Shown: positions 18,472 through 27,937 of the stretch, piece by piece
Layout: each line of letters starts with the position of its first letter
How positions within the stretch are numbered: position 1 is the first letter of the stretch
Assembly (NCBI RefSeq): GCF_034043515.1
Contig: NZ_CP138214.1
Coordinates: forward strand, 5,215,501 to 5,279,500
From: Pseudomonas sp. MUP55
Lineage (GTDB): Bacteria; Pseudomonadota; Gammaproteobacteria; Pseudomonadales; Pseudomonadaceae
Length of the DNA stretch: 64,000 bases
Direction of reading: 5' to 3'
Notes under the pieces: generated by a model
The model's input: the letters and a program-made list of their open reading frames with translations, nothing else
Database searches by the model: none
What the model was told of the DNA's origin: nothing
Translations under genes and position numbers: made by a program

Positions 18472-18993
18472 ATGCGTCGTGCCCTGTTTGCCCTGCTATT
18501 GCTTATGGCCCTGCCCGCCTGGGCCGAGGAGCAGCCCAAGGATTTGTCGTGGCAGGAAATGATTCCACCGGATGCGCCACCGGAAGTGCCCAATATGAAA
18601 CCGCTGCATGACCTGTCGAGCATGGCCGATGCCTTGTCCGTCGAGGCCGCGCCCGCCGCCAAGCAGGACTTGCCCAACGCGCCGGTGGTGCAGAGTCTCG
18701 ACGGCCAGCATATTCGCCTGCCGGGCTACATCGTGCCGCTGGAGGTGAGCGAGGAAGGCCGCACCACCGAGTTCCTGCTGGTGCCGTATTTCGGCGCGTG
18801 CATCCATGTGCCACCGCCGCCGTCGAACCAGATCGTGCATGTGAAAAGCGAAGTCGGCGTGAAACTCGATGAGCTGTACCAGCCGTACTGGATCGAAGGC
18901 GCAATGCAGGTCAAGCCGTCGTCCAGTGAGTTGGCCGACGCCGGCTACCAGATGGACGCCGAGAAAATCTACATGTACGAACTGCAGGAATAA
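18472..18993 (+). CDS. Periplasmic DUF3299 protein of the zinc operon
   Basis: A 173-residue exported protein (signal peptide ending LPAWA) with the DUF3299 core: IRLPGYIVPLE, LLVPYFGACIHVPPPPSNQI with one conserved Cys, and a C-terminal Tyr-rich end. Corresponds to PA4066, the last gene of the Zur-controlled operon. Its role is unknown; the Cys/Pro-rich loop could bind metal. A GAGGAG-like ribosome site precedes the ATG. A 91-bp gap with a GCTGCAAGC dyad separates it from the permease. Confidence 0.87.
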   Translation: MRRALFALLLLMALPAWAEEQPKDLSWQEMIPPDAPPEVPNMKPLHDLSSMADALSVEAAPAAKQDLPNAPVVQSLDGQHIRLPGYIVPLEVSEEGRTTEFLLVPYFGACIHVPPPPSNQIVHVKSEVGVKLDELYQPYWIEGAMQVKPSSSELADAGYQMDAEKIYMYELQE

Positions 18994-19024
18994 CCCCTAC
19001 CTGCAAACACACCGCAGATCGAAA

Positions 19025-19113
19025 TGTGGGAGGGGGCTTGCCCCCGATGGCAGTGTTTCAGTCAACACATGTCTTGGCTGACCCACCGCATCGGGAGCAA
19101 GCCCCCTCCCACA
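19025..19113. repeat. REPIN (G-rich arms)
   Basis: Inverted TGTGGGAGGGGGCTTGCCCC arms around ~40 bp, one arm with a GGGGG to GGGAG change. Between the zinc operon and ompW. Confidence 0.88.
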
Positions 19114-19216
19114 GTTTTTGCAGCGTGGTTGGCCTTTCATTGAGCTGAGTCAAAAGATCGAGCGGAACGATCTTTACCATTGGACGTACAACTTTTAACG
19201 TCCTTTTGGAGCTCCC

Positions 19217-19915
19217 ATGAACAAGTCTCTGCTCGGCGCGTCCCTCTTCGCGCTCGCCCTCGTCGCCCCTGTCGCCCACGCCCACCAGGCGGGTGACATT
19301 CTGGTTCGCGCCGGTGCAATCACCGTGAATCCGAAGGCCGACAGCAGCAGCGTCAAGGTTGACCAAGGCCCATTGGCCGGCACCAACCTGGGCGGCAAGG
19401 CGACCATGAGCAGCGACACCCAACTGGGCTTGAACTTCGCCTACATGGTCACCGACCACGTCGGTATCGAACTGCTGGCCGCCACGCCGTTCGAGCACGA
19501 CGTGAAGATCAAGAACACCGCGCTCGGCGCCGCCAACGGCAAGCTCGGCACACTCAAACACTTGCCGCCGACCTTGAGCGTCGTGTACTACCCGCTGGAC
19601 CACCAGTCGGCGTTCCAGCCCTATGTGGGCGCCGGTATCAACTACACCTGGATCTACGACGAACACGTCGGCAGCCGCGCCGAACAAGCCGGGTTCAGCA
19701 ACTTCAAGGCCGAAAACTCCTGGGGCTGGGCCGCGCAGATCGGTGCCGACTACATGATCAACGACAAATGGATGATCAACGCCCAGGCGCGCTATATCGA
19801 CATCAGCACCAAGGCCACCGTGGATAACAATGCCCTGGGCCAGGGCACCCGGGCCAAGGTCAACGTGGATGTCGACCCGATGGTCTACATGGTGGGCATC
19901 GGTTACAAATTCTAA
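19217..19915 (+). CDS. ompW: OmpW family outer-membrane protein
   Basis: A 232-residue eight-stranded barrel protein: signal peptide to about residue 22 (PVAHA), early GDILVRAGAITVNP strand, PPTLSVVYYPL, FQPYVGAGINYTW and a C-terminal strand ending YKF, the outer-membrane insertion signal. OmpW proteins form a narrow hydrophobic channel and are often tied to stress and small hydrophobic compounds. A partial copy of its 3' coding sequence lies downstream between two REPINs. Confidence 0.93.
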   Translation: MNKSLLGASLFALALVAPVAHAHQAGDILVRAGAITVNPKADSSSVKVDQGPLAGTNLGGKATMSSDTQLGLNFAYMVTDHVGIELLAATPFEHDVKIKNTALGAANGKLGTLKHLPPTLSVVYYPLDHQSAFQPYVGAGINYTWIYDEHVGSRAEQAGFSNFKAENSWGWAAQIGADYMINDKWMINAQARYIDISTKATVDNNALGQGTRAKVNVDVDPMVYMVGIGYKF

Positions 19916-19934
19916 GCAACACGCATTAGCAAAA

Positions 19935-20024
19935 TGTGGGAGGGGGCTTGCCCCCGATGGCGGTGGGTCAGTCCAGGAATCTTTTGACTGACACTGCGCT
20001 ATCGGGGGCAAGCCCCCTCCCACA
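19935..20024. repeat. REPIN copy 1 of a tandem pair
   Basis: G-rich REPIN whose spacer (GGTGGGTCAGTCCAGGAATC onward) is nearly identical to that of the REPIN at 20124-20213. Confidence 0.9.
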
Positions 20025-20048
20025 TTGGGTTTTGTGTTGTGTCAGGTG

Positions 20049-20110
20049 TGGATGATCTAGCCAGGGCCCGCTGTATCGATATCAGCACCAGGGCCACCGA
20101 GGATAAATAC
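20049..20110 (+). pseudogene. Relic of the 3' end of ompW
   Basis: About 62 bp match ompW positions 19769-19830 closely (for example ATCAGCACC and GGGCCACCG against AAGGCCACCG), with a one-base deletion and several substitutions. Translated it recalls the OmpW segment ARYIDISTKATVDN. It sits between two near-identical REPINs, so an ompW-REPIN unit was probably duplicated and most of the second ompW lost. It has no start and is not expressed as a protein. Confidence 0.8.
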
Positions 20111-20123
20111 GGCATAACCAAAA

Positions 20124-20213
20124 TGTGGGAGGGGGCTTGCTCCCGATGGCGGTGGGTCAGTCCAGGAATCTTTTGACTGACACTCCGCTATCGGGGGCAA
20201 GCCCCCTCCCACA
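20124..20213. repeat. REPIN copy 2 of a tandem pair
   Basis: Same arms and spacer as the REPIN at 19935-20024, differing at a few positions (TTGCTCCCGAT, CACTCCGCT). Together with the ompW relic, these repeats account for the 314-bp gene-free stretch 19916-20229. Confidence 0.9.
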
Positions 20214-20229
20214 TTGGTTTTGTGTTGGG

Positions 20230-21114
20230 TCAGGTGCGCCGGTAGAAGCGGTCGAGCAACGCTGGCAAGCCTGCTCGCCATGCCCGTGGCTTGATGCCAA
20301 AGGTGTGCAGGATTTTCTTGCAGGCCAGCACCGCGTGTTGCGGTTCCTGGGCCGCATCCGGCCGGGCCGCATGGGCCTGGGCGGTCGGTGACTCGATGGC
20401 CAGCGGGTGGAAGTTGCGCGCTTCCGTGAGGATCGCCTGGCCCAGCGCCAGCGGGGTGGTCGCCTCGTGACCGGCGTAATGGTAGGTGCCCCACAGCGGC
20501 GCCGCGCAATCGAGTTGCTTGAGCACGGAGATGATCACCCGCGCTGCATCGTCCACCGGTGTCGGGTTGCCACGCCGGTCGTCGGCCATCAGCAGTTCAT
20601 CGGGCTTTTCGGCCTGGGCCAGGAAGCGTCCGAGGGTGCCGTCGACGCTGTCGTCCAGCAGCCAGCCAAAGCGCAGCAGTACGTGTTGCGGGCAGGTGGC
20701 GCGTACGCTCTGCTCGATACGCCACAACGCCTGACCGCGCAGGCCCAGGGGCACCGGCTCGTCTTTTTCGCTGTAGGCGGTGGCGCGGGAACCGTCGAAT
20801 ACGCGGTAGCTGGACGGTTGCACCAGGGTAATACTGTGGTGCTGGCACAATTCGGCCAGGCGCTCGATGGCGAACTCCTGGGATGCCAGGCGGGTTTCGC
20901 TGACTGCCTCGGCCTGGAACCAGTCGAAATAGTAGGCGAGGTTGATCAACGCATCGGGACGGGTGTCGTCGAGCAGTTGGGTGAGGCTCGCGGCATCCCA
21001 GCCGTCTTGGGGCGGTTTGGGGGCGAGGAAACCGATGTCTTCCTCTGCACCGAGGCGAATCAGCGCCTGCCCGAGGGCATTCCCGCCGCCCAGTAACATA
21101 AGGCGCATTCGCAT
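20230..21114 (-). CDS. RmlD-like NAD(P)-dependent sugar-nucleotide oxidoreductase
   Basis: A 294-residue short-chain-dehydrogenase/RmlD-like protein: N-terminal nucleotide loop MLLGGGNALGQAL, then PDALINLAYYFDW and a SSYRVFDG segment with a Tyr. The canonical YxxxK is not clear, so catalysis is uncertain. The start at 21114 (MRMRLMLLGG) is the usual pseudomonad one; the ribosome site is poor and 21108 is possible. Divergent from lhr with 166 bp between. Confidence 0.8.
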   Translation of the reverse strand: MRMRLMLLGGGNALGQALIRLGAEEDIGFLAPKPPQDGWDAASLTQLLDDTRPDALINLAYYFDWFQAEAVSETRLASQEFAIERLAELCQHHSITLVQPSSYRVFDGSRATAYSEKDEPVPLGLRGQALWRIEQSVRATCPQHVLLRFGWLLDDSVDGTLGRFLAQAEKPDELLMADDRRGNPTPVDDAARVIISVLKQLDCAAPLWGTYHYAGHEATTPLALGQAILTEARNFHPLAIESPTAQAHAARPDAAQEPQHAVLACKKILHTFGIKPRAWRAGLPALLDRFYRRT

Positions 21115-21280
21115 AGATTGAGCAGGCCCGGTCTGTTTGGAACGATGGTTGTGTCGGCAGGCGCATGAGCGCTGCCGTAGGTTTATTCCAGAATCGTTGC
21201 ATTTTGCGGGTTTGTAGCGCAACCGTCACGGACAAAGTACGTGCGTGCAACTTGTGGGAGCAGGAGGCATCAATCACTAC

Positions 21281-24200
21281 ATGAATCTTCCCGAATCGAC
21301 AGACCGTGCATTGGACGGCTTCCACCCCGCCGTCAGTACCTGGTTTCGCAGCACCTTCCCCTCGGTGACCGCCGCGCAGGCCCAGGCGTGGCCGCTGATC
21401 CGTCAGCGCCGTTCGACGCTGATCGCCGCGCCGACCGGCTCGGGCAAGACCCTGACCGCCTTTCTCGCGGTGCTCGACGACCTGGTCCACCAGGGCCTGG
21501 CCAATGGCGGCCAACTGCCCGATGAAACCCTGGTGGTTTACGTTTCGCCGCTCAAGGCGCTCTCCAACGATATCCAGATCAACCTGCAAAATCCGCTGGC
21601 GGGCATTACCGAACATCTGCACAAACTTGGCCTGCCGCCGTTGGTGATCCGCACGGCGGTGCGCACCGGCGACACCCCGCAAAAAGACCGCGCCCAGATG
21701 CGCAAGCGTGCGCCGCATATCCTGGTCACCACCCCGGAATCGCTGTATGTGCTGCTCGGCTCGGATTCCGGCCGGCACATGCTCGCCAGCACGCGCACGG
21801 TGATCATCGATGAAATCCACGCGATTGCCGCAGGCAAGCGTGGCAGTCACCTGGCGTTAAGCCTGGAGCGCCTGCAAGCGTTGTGCGCCGAGCCGCTGAC
21901 GCGCATCGGCCTGTCGGCCACGCAAAAGCCCATCGAAGCGGTGTCGCGGTTTCTGGTGGGCACCGCACGCGAGTGCGCCATCGTCGACATCGGCCACGCC
22001 CGCCCGCGCGACCTGGACATCGAAGTGCCCAAGGTGCCGCTCTCGGCAGTGATGGCCAATGACGTATGGGACCTGGTCTACGATCGCCTCGCCGAACTGG
22101 CCCGTGAGCACCGCACCACGCTGATATTCGTCAACACTCGGCGCCTGGCCGAACGCTTGGCGCGACACCTGAGCGAGCGCCTCGGCAAAACCGCGGTGGC
22201 CGCTCACCACGGCAGCCTGGCCAAGGAAATGCGCCTGGATGCCGAGCAACGCCTCAAGGCCGGTGAGCTGCAGGTGCTGATCGCCACTGCGTCCCTGGAG
22301 CTGGGGATTGATATCGGCGACGTCGACCTGGTCTGCCAGATCAGCTCGCCTGGCTCCATCAACGGTTTTCTGCAACGGGTCGGTCGCTCCGGGCACCAGG
22401 TCGGCGGCACGCCCAAGGGTCGCCTGTTCGCCACCACCCGCGACGACCTGATCGAATGCGCCGCCCTCCTCGACTGCGTGCGCCGTGGCGAGCTCGACAC
22501 CTTGCACATCCCGGTGGCGCCGCTGGACGTGCTGGCCCAGCAGATCATCGCCGAGGTCAGTGCGCGCGAATGGCCGGAAGCCGCCCTGCTCGCACTTATC
22601 CGCCGCGCCGCGCCGTATGCCGAGTTGGACGAGCGCCACTACCAGGCGCTGTTGCGCATGCTAGCCGAGGGCTACAACGGGCGTCAGGGCATCCGCAGCG
22701 CTTATCTGCACCGTGACGCCGTGACCCACACCCTGCGCGGTCGCCGTGGCGCGCGGCTCACCGCAGTGACCAGCGGCGGCACCATCCCCGACAACGCCGA
22801 CTACAGCGTGCTGCTGGAGCCCCAGAGCCTGAACATCGGCAGCGTCAACGAAGACTTCGCGGTGGAAAGCATCGCCGGGGACATTTTCCAGCTCGGCAAT
22901 ACCTCCTACCGCATCCTGCGAGTTGAAGCCGGCAAGGTGCGGGTGGAGGACGCCCACGGCCAGCCGCCGACCATTCCGTTCTGGCTCGGCGAAGCGCCGG
23001 GACGCAGCCACGAGTTATCGGCGGCCGTGGCGCGCTTGCAGGGGCAGTTGGACCAGCTGCTCAGCGCCAGCCCCGGCGACCTGCTGCCGGCGCAGGCCTG
23101 GCTCACCGGTACGCTCGGCCTGAACCGCGCCAGCGCCGAACAACTGCTCGATTACCTGGCCCGTGCACGCCTGGCCCTCAGCGCCTTGCCGTCCCAGGAC
23201 ACCTTGATCATGGAGCGGTTTTTCGACGAGTCCGGCGGCACTCAGTTGATCATTCACACGCCCTTTGGCAGCCGCATCAACCGCGCCTGGGGCCTGGCCC
23301 TGCGCAAGCGCTTTTGCCGCACCTTCAACTTCGAGCTGCAAGCGGCGGCCAGCGAAAATGCGATTGTGCTGTCGTTGTCCACCAGCCACAGCTTCGCGCT
23401 GGATGAGGTGTGGCGTTACCTCAACAGCCACAGCGCCGAACACCTGTTGATCCAGGCCGTGCTGGATGCGCCGCTGTTCGGTGTGCGCTGGCGCTGGAAC
23501 GCCGGGGTGGCGCTGGCCTTGCCGCGCTATACCGGCGGGCGCAAGGTGGCGCCGCAGATCCAGCGCATGAAAAGCGAAGACCTGATCGCCAGCGTGTTTC
23601 CCGACCAGATCGCCTGCCTTGAAAACCTCGCCGGCGAGCGCGAAGTACCCGACCATCCCCTGGTGGAACAAACCCTCGACGACTGCCTGCACGAAGCCAT
23701 GGACAGCGAGGGCTGGCTCGCGCTGCTGCGGCGCATGGAAGCGGGCGAGGTGCGCATGGTCAGCCGCGACTTGCCCGCGCCGTCGCCGATGGCCGCGGAA
23801 ATTCTCAGCGCGCGGCCCTATACCTTTCTCGATGACGCGCCGTTGGAAGAGCGCCGCACCCAGGCCGTGCTCAACCGCCGCTGGAGCGACCCGCAAAGTA
23901 CCGACGACCTCGGCGCGCTGGATGCTGAGGCCATCGCCGGCGTGCGCGAGGAGGCCTGGCCGGCGCCGCAGGGGCCGGATGAAATGCACGAAGCGCTGAT
24001 GAACCTGGCCTGCCTTGCAGAGCCGGAAATCACGCCTCAATGGGCCCAATGGCTGAACGCGTTGACCCAGGCCGGGCGCGCTTATCCGCTGCCCAATGGT
24101 CTGTGGGTGGCCGTGGAACGCTTGAGCTGTCTGCAGGCGATCTACCCGCACAACCTGCCGCTGCTGCCGGGTTTCGACGAGCCGTGGACATTCGACGAGG

Positions 24201-25528
24201 CCCTGGTGGAAGTGCTGCGCGCACGCCTGGGCGGTTTCGGCCCACTGACGCTGGCCGAGATCGCCGCGCCCCTGGCATTGCCGCCCCCCACCGTTGCCCA
24301 GGCGTTGGCGCGGCTGGAACTGGAAGGCTATGTGCTGCGCGGGCACTTCAGCCCCGGCGCCGATGAAGAGCAATGGTGCGAACGGCACCTGCTGGCGCGC
24401 ATTCATCGCTACACCGTCAAGCGCCTGCGCCGGGAAATCGAACCGGTGGCGCTGCAGGATTTCATGCGTTTTCTGTTCGACTGGCAGCACCTGTCCGACA
24501 GCACCCGCGGCCAGGGCAGCGCGGTGCTGGCGCAGATTGTCGGCCAGTTCGAAGGCTATGCCGCCGCCACCTCGGCCTGGGACAGTGACCTGCTCAGCGC
24601 GCGTATCAAGGATTACACCTCGACCTGGCTGGATGACTTGTGCCGCAGCGGCAAGCTGGTGTGGACGCGCCTGAGCCACAAGGCCAGCGCCATCGCCTTG
24701 CGCAGCACGCCCATCGTGCTCTTGCCGCGCAGCCAAGTGCCGCTGTGGAGCGGGCTGACCGAACAGACGGACAGCACAACGCTGTCGCCCAAGGCGCAAA
24801 AAGTCCATCTGGCCCTGCGCGAACAGGGCGCGTTGTTTTTCGATGAACTGGTGCATGAAGCCCATCTGCTGCGCAGCGAACTGGAGACCGCTCTGCAGGA
24901 GCTGGTCGGCGCGGGTTTGGTCAATGCCGACAGCTTCGCCGGCCTGCGCGCCCTGACCACGCCCGCCAGCAAACGCCAGGCACGCAGCAGCCGGCGGGGG
25001 CGCGGCGCGTTTATCGGTGGCATGGACGACGCCGGGCGCTGGGCCTTGATTCGCCGCGCGCCGAATGCCGCCGGCGCGCATTCGGCCGAAACCCTGGAGC
25101 ATGTGGCGATGACCCTGCTGCGCCGCTATGGCGTGGTGTTCTGGCGCTTGCTGGAGCGCGAAGCGGACTGGCTGCCGAGCTGGCGCGAGCTGTTGCGCAC
25201 CTTCCACCGCCTGGAAGCACGGGGCGAGATTCGCGGCGGGCGGTTTGTCAGTGGCCTGGCGGGGGAACAGTTCGCGCTGCCGGAGGCGGTTGCGGTGCTG
25301 CGCGAAGTGCGGCGACGGCCCCATGACGGGAGCCTGATCGCAGTGTGCGGCGCGGACCCGCTGAACCTGGTGGGCACGCTGTTACCGGGGAGCAAAGTGC
25401 CGGCGGTGAGTGGCAATCGGATCGTGTATCGGGATGGGGTGCCGGCGGCGGTGATGGTGGGGGGCAAGCAGCAGATTTTGTCGCAGGTGGACCAGCAGGC
25501 GGTGCAGGAGAGGTTGGTCAGGCGTTGA
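21281..25528 (+). CDS. lhr: Large helicase-related protein Lhr
   Basis: A 1415-residue SF2 helicase of the long Lhr type. Walker A APTGSGKT lies at residues 50-57, DEIH at 177-180, and LSATQKP and the QRVGRSGHQ motif VI are present. Winged-helix and beta domains follow (Lhr core to ~870), then a ~550-residue Lhr-specific C-terminal region; in E. coli this tail has been linked to uracil-DNA glycosylase activity. The ATG at 21281 gives MNLPEST; the AGGAGG is 13 bases upstream, slightly far. A role in DNA repair is inferred from the family. Confidence 0.93.
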   Translation: MNLPESTDRALDGFHPAVSTWFRSTFPSVTAAQAQAWPLIRQRRSTLIAAPTGSGKTLTAFLAVLDDLVHQGLANGGQLPDETLVVYVSPLKALSNDIQINLQNPLAGITEHLHKLGLPPLVIRTAVRTGDTPQKDRAQMRKRAPHILVTTPESLYVLLGSDSGRHMLASTRTVIIDEIHAIAAGKRGSHLALSLERLQALCAEPLTRIGLSATQKPIEAVSRFLVGTARECAIVDIGHARPRDLDIEVPKVPLSAVMANDVWDLVYDRLAELAREHRTTLIFVNTRRLAERLARHLSERLGKTAVAAHHGSLAKEMRLDAEQRLKAGELQVLIATASLELGIDIGDVDLVCQISSPGSINGFLQRVGRSGHQVGGTPKGRLFATTRDDLIECAALLDCVRRGELDTLHIPVAPLDVLAQQIIAEVSAREWPEAALLALIRRAAPYAELDERHYQALLRMLAEGYNGRQGIRSAYLHRDAVTHTLRGRRGARLTAVTSGGTIPDNADYSVLLEPQSLNIGSVNEDFAVESIAGDIFQLGNTSYRILRVEAGKVRVEDAHGQPPTIPFWLGEAPGRSHELSAAVARLQGQLDQLLSASPGDLLPAQAWLTGTLGLNRASAEQLLDYLARARLALSALPSQDTLIMERFFDESGGTQLIIHTPFGSRINRAWGLALRKRFCRTFNFELQAAASENAIVLSLSTSHSFALDEVWRYLNSHSAEHLLIQAVLDAPLFGVRWRWNAGVALALPRYTGGRKVAPQIQRMKSEDLIASVFPDQIACLENLAGEREVPDHPLVEQTLDDCLHEAMDSEGWLALLRRMEAGEVRMVSRDLPAPSPMAAEILSARPYTFLDDAPLEERRTQAVLNRRWSDPQSTDDLGALDAEAIAGVREEAWPAPQGPDEMHEALMNLACLAEPEITPQWAQWLNALTQAGRAYPLPNGLWVAVERLSCLQAIYPHNLPLLPGFDEPWTFDEALVEVLRARLGGFGPLTLAEIAAPLALPPPTVAQALARLELEGYVLRGHFSPGADEEQWCERHLLARIHRYTVKRLRREIEPVALQDFMRFLFDWQHLSDSTRGQGSAVLAQIVGQFEGYAAATSAWDSDLLSARIKDYTSTWLDDLCRSGKLVWTRLSHKASAIALRSTPIVLLPRSQVPLWSGLTEQTDSTTLSPKAQKVHLALREQGALFFDELVHEAHLLRSELETALQELVGAGLVNADSFAGLRALTTPASKRQARSSRRGRGAFIGGMDDAGRWALIRRAPNAAGAHSAETLEHVAMTLLRRYGVVFWRLLEREADWLPSWRELLRTFHRLEARGEIRGGRFVSGLAGEQFALPEAVAVLREVRRRPHDGSLIAVCGADPLNLVGTLLPGSKVPAVSGNRIVYRDGVPAAVMVGGKQQILSQVDQQAVQERLVRR

Positions 25529-25536
25529 GGTTGAGG

Positions 25537-25619
25537 GCCTCATCGGGGGCAAGCCCCCTCCCACAATTGATTGGGTTCGCAGATCAAGATGTGGGAGGGG
25601 GCTTGAACCCGATGAGGCC
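25537..25619. repeat. REP pair in inverted (outside-in) orientation
   Basis: ATCGGGGGCAAGCCCCCTCCCAC precedes the GTGGGAGGGGGCTTGAACCC copy, the opposite polarity of the common REPINs here; outer GGCCTCATC/GATGAGGCC bases extend the palindrome. Located between the convergent lhr and mscS-like genes. Confidence 0.85.
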
Positions 25620-25634
25620 ATAACAGACAACCCC

Positions 25635-27725
25635 TTATTGAGGCCTGGGCTGCTCACTCAGCATCACCGCCTCTGGCTCATCCACCTGCGACGTGCGCTT
25701 GGGCAATAAAACCTGCTGTGGATAAGTCTGCGCGAAAAACACTTCATCGCAGTTATCCACAAGCTTCTTCAACCGTTGGTTGAACGCGCGACTCACCGCA
25801 TATTGCCCACCCGACACCGTGCGGAACTGCGCGGTCAGCACCACGCCGTTGAGGTCCATCTTGTCGACGCCAAACACTTCCAGCGGGCCTTGCAGGTTGT
25901 ACTTGAGGAACACATCGTCGCGGATCGACTGCCCGGCCTCGCGGATCAGTTCCACCGCTTTGTCCACATCGGTGTCGTAGGTGAACTGCACCGAGAAGAA
26001 CGCATACGCGAACTGCCGCGACTGGTTGGTGACCGCCTTGATCTGCCCGAACGGTACCGAATGCACAAAGCCCTTGCCGTCACGCAGGCGCAGGGTGCGT
26101 ATGGTCAGGCCTTCGACGGTGCCGGCATGGCCGGAGTCGAGCACCACCCAGTCGCCGATCGACAGCGTGTCTTCGATGATGATGAACAGGCCGGTGATCA
26201 CGTCCTGCACCAATTGCTGGGAGCCAAAACCGATGGCCAGGCCGACCACACCAGCGCCCGCCAGCAGCGGCGCCACGTTGATGCCCAGGTTGGCCATGGT
26301 AGTGATCGCACAAATCACTACCAGGATAATCTTCACCGCGTTACGCAGCAGCGGCAGGATGGTTTTCACGCGGGTGCTGGGCTGGCGGCCGGAGCGCTTG
26401 TTCACCGGGGGTTTGAGCGCTTCCTGAATGGCCGTGTCGAGCACCACCCAGAACAGCCAGGTCATCAGCAGGATCAGGCCGATGCTGCTGAGGGAATCGC
26501 TGATCGCTCGGCCCACCGAGTTGCGCTGGGCAAATTCGAACAACGACACGCCCCAGATACGCCCGAGGATTTCGATAAAAGCGATGGCCATGACGATGCG
26601 CAATATCGCGTGCAACAGGCTGAGGAAGCGTTCCTTGTAGGCGCTGCTGCGCTGGATCGCCACCTGGCTGCGAGACTTGAACAGGTGTTGCAGCACGGTG
26701 CTGAGAAACACCGTGCCGATCAGCAGGATCGTGGTGAACAACGCACAGCGCAGGGCCTTTTGGTTGTCGTCGCCGGCACCGATCAGGTTGATCGCCGAGA
26801 CCAGCACCATCAGCAGGATCGGCCAGTACCAGAGGCCGGAAAAGACCCGCAGTGACTGCTGCAACGCCGGGTGATTGAGGCGCTGGGCCAGCGCGCGATT
26901 TCGAATCAGATGCGCGACCGGGCGACGCAGGCGCACCACCAGCACGCCGAAGATCACCGTCGCGAACAGGCCGGTAAACACCGCGACGCTGCTGGTGATA
27001 TTGCCGCCGAACTGGCGGGCGATCTGCGGGCTGGTCAGTGCGTCGCTGAGGGCGGCGAGAAAGCCAATCAGAAATAGCGGCTTGGGGCAGTAGTCGCGAA
27101 TTATCCGCACCGCCGGGCGCTTGTGGCCAATGTTGAACATGACGATGACGCACAGCAGGATCGAGGTGGAAAAGATGCCGCTGCTGGTGGCGTAGGCAAA
27201 ACACAGCGCCAGCGCGCGGCCCACCGAATTGGCCAGCACGTGGCTGACATACAGCGTCAACGGCAGGCAGATCAGGGCCGGGATGGTGTAAGGCAGCACA
27301 TACCCCAGCACCCCCAGCAGGCGCCCGCGCCGCCGGAAAAACTCACGCTGGCACAAGCGCCGCACGGTCAGGCGACCCAGTAGCGTCAGCACCGCAAAGG
27401 CGCCGATCCACACGGCCGACAGCAACAGGAAATCCCCCGCCACGCTCCACGGCGAGCGCTCGGCCGTCTGGTTGACCAGCCGTCCGACTTCGTCGGCGGC
27501 CCGGTCGGCACGCAGGCGCCATTCATCAATGAAGTTCTGGTTGAGGTCCAGCTTCTGCTGCACATCATCGATGCTGGAACTGATGGCCCCCAGCAGGCCG
27601 CCTTCGACCAGCAATTCCGGCTTGGCCGGGGCCTCGGGTTCAGGCGCGGTGGCCGCGGCTTGCAGTGCGCCGCTGCCGCAGAACAGCAGCGCGCCGAGCA
27701 GTAATGCAGTCTTTATATTCAGCAA
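25635..27725 (-). CDS. MscS-family mechanosensitive channel, large type
   Basis: A 696-residue channel protein: signal peptide (LNIKTALLLGALLFCGSGALQAA), a periplasmic helical region, multiple membrane helices and a C-terminal MscS module. The pore helix reads LLAGAGVVGLAIGFGSQQLVQDVITGLFI and the beta domain DTLSIGDWVVLDSGHAGTVEGLTIRTLRLRD. The best start is TTG at 27725 because AAGGAG lies 9 bases upstream and a proper signal peptide follows; longer frames upstream are Arg-rich and unlikely. Related to YbiO/MscM types that protect against osmotic downshock. Confidence 0.88.
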   Translation of the reverse strand: MLNIKTALLLGALLFCGSGALQAAATAPEPEAPAKPELLVEGGLLGAISSSIDDVQQKLDLNQNFIDEWRLRADRAADEVGRLVNQTAERSPWSVAGDFLLLSAVWIGAFAVLTLLGRLTVRRLCQREFFRRRGRLLGVLGYVLPYTIPALICLPLTLYVSHVLANSVGRALALCFAYATSSGIFSTSILLCVIVMFNIGHKRPAVRIIRDYCPKPLFLIGFLAALSDALTSPQIARQFGGNITSSVAVFTGLFATVIFGVLVVRLRRPVAHLIRNRALAQRLNHPALQQSLRVFSGLWYWPILLMVLVSAINLIGAGDDNQKALRCALFTTILLIGTVFLSTVLQHLFKSRSQVAIQRSSAYKERFLSLLHAILRIVMAIAFIEILGRIWGVSLFEFAQRNSVGRAISDSLSSIGLILLMTWLFWVVLDTAIQEALKPPVNKRSGRQPSTRVKTILPLLRNAVKIILVVICAITTMANLGINVAPLLAGAGVVGLAIGFGSQQLVQDVITGLFIIIEDTLSIGDWVVLDSGHAGTVEGLTIRTLRLRDGKGFVHSVPFGQIKAVTNQSRQFAYAFFSVQFTYDTDVDKAVELIREAGQSIRDDVFLKYNLQGPLEVFGVDKMDLNGVVLTAQFRTVSGGQYAVSRAFNQRLKKLVDNCDEVFFAQTYPQQVLLPKRTSQVDEPEAVMLSEQPRPQ

Positions 27726-27937
27726 AACACCGGGCTCCTTAAGGGGGGTCTGTAAGGAACTGACGGGTTTGCGCCGTGATCGTTCCCCTGATTCAGCCCA
27801 CCTGCGCCTGCGTCTGGATCCTCTGCCGTGTGCTTTACCGTCTGCTCTACCGTCTGTAGGCGCGTGGAAACTTTCAGCCAAAGATCGCAGTCATCCCAAA
27901 ACGCAGGTCAATCGACCTTACATCCACGGGAGCAAGC

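Noticed and set aside
23015..25324. 769-codon open frame antisense to lhr
   Set aside because: Low-complexity Gln/Arg/Ala-rich translation, no domain, opposite a verified helicase.
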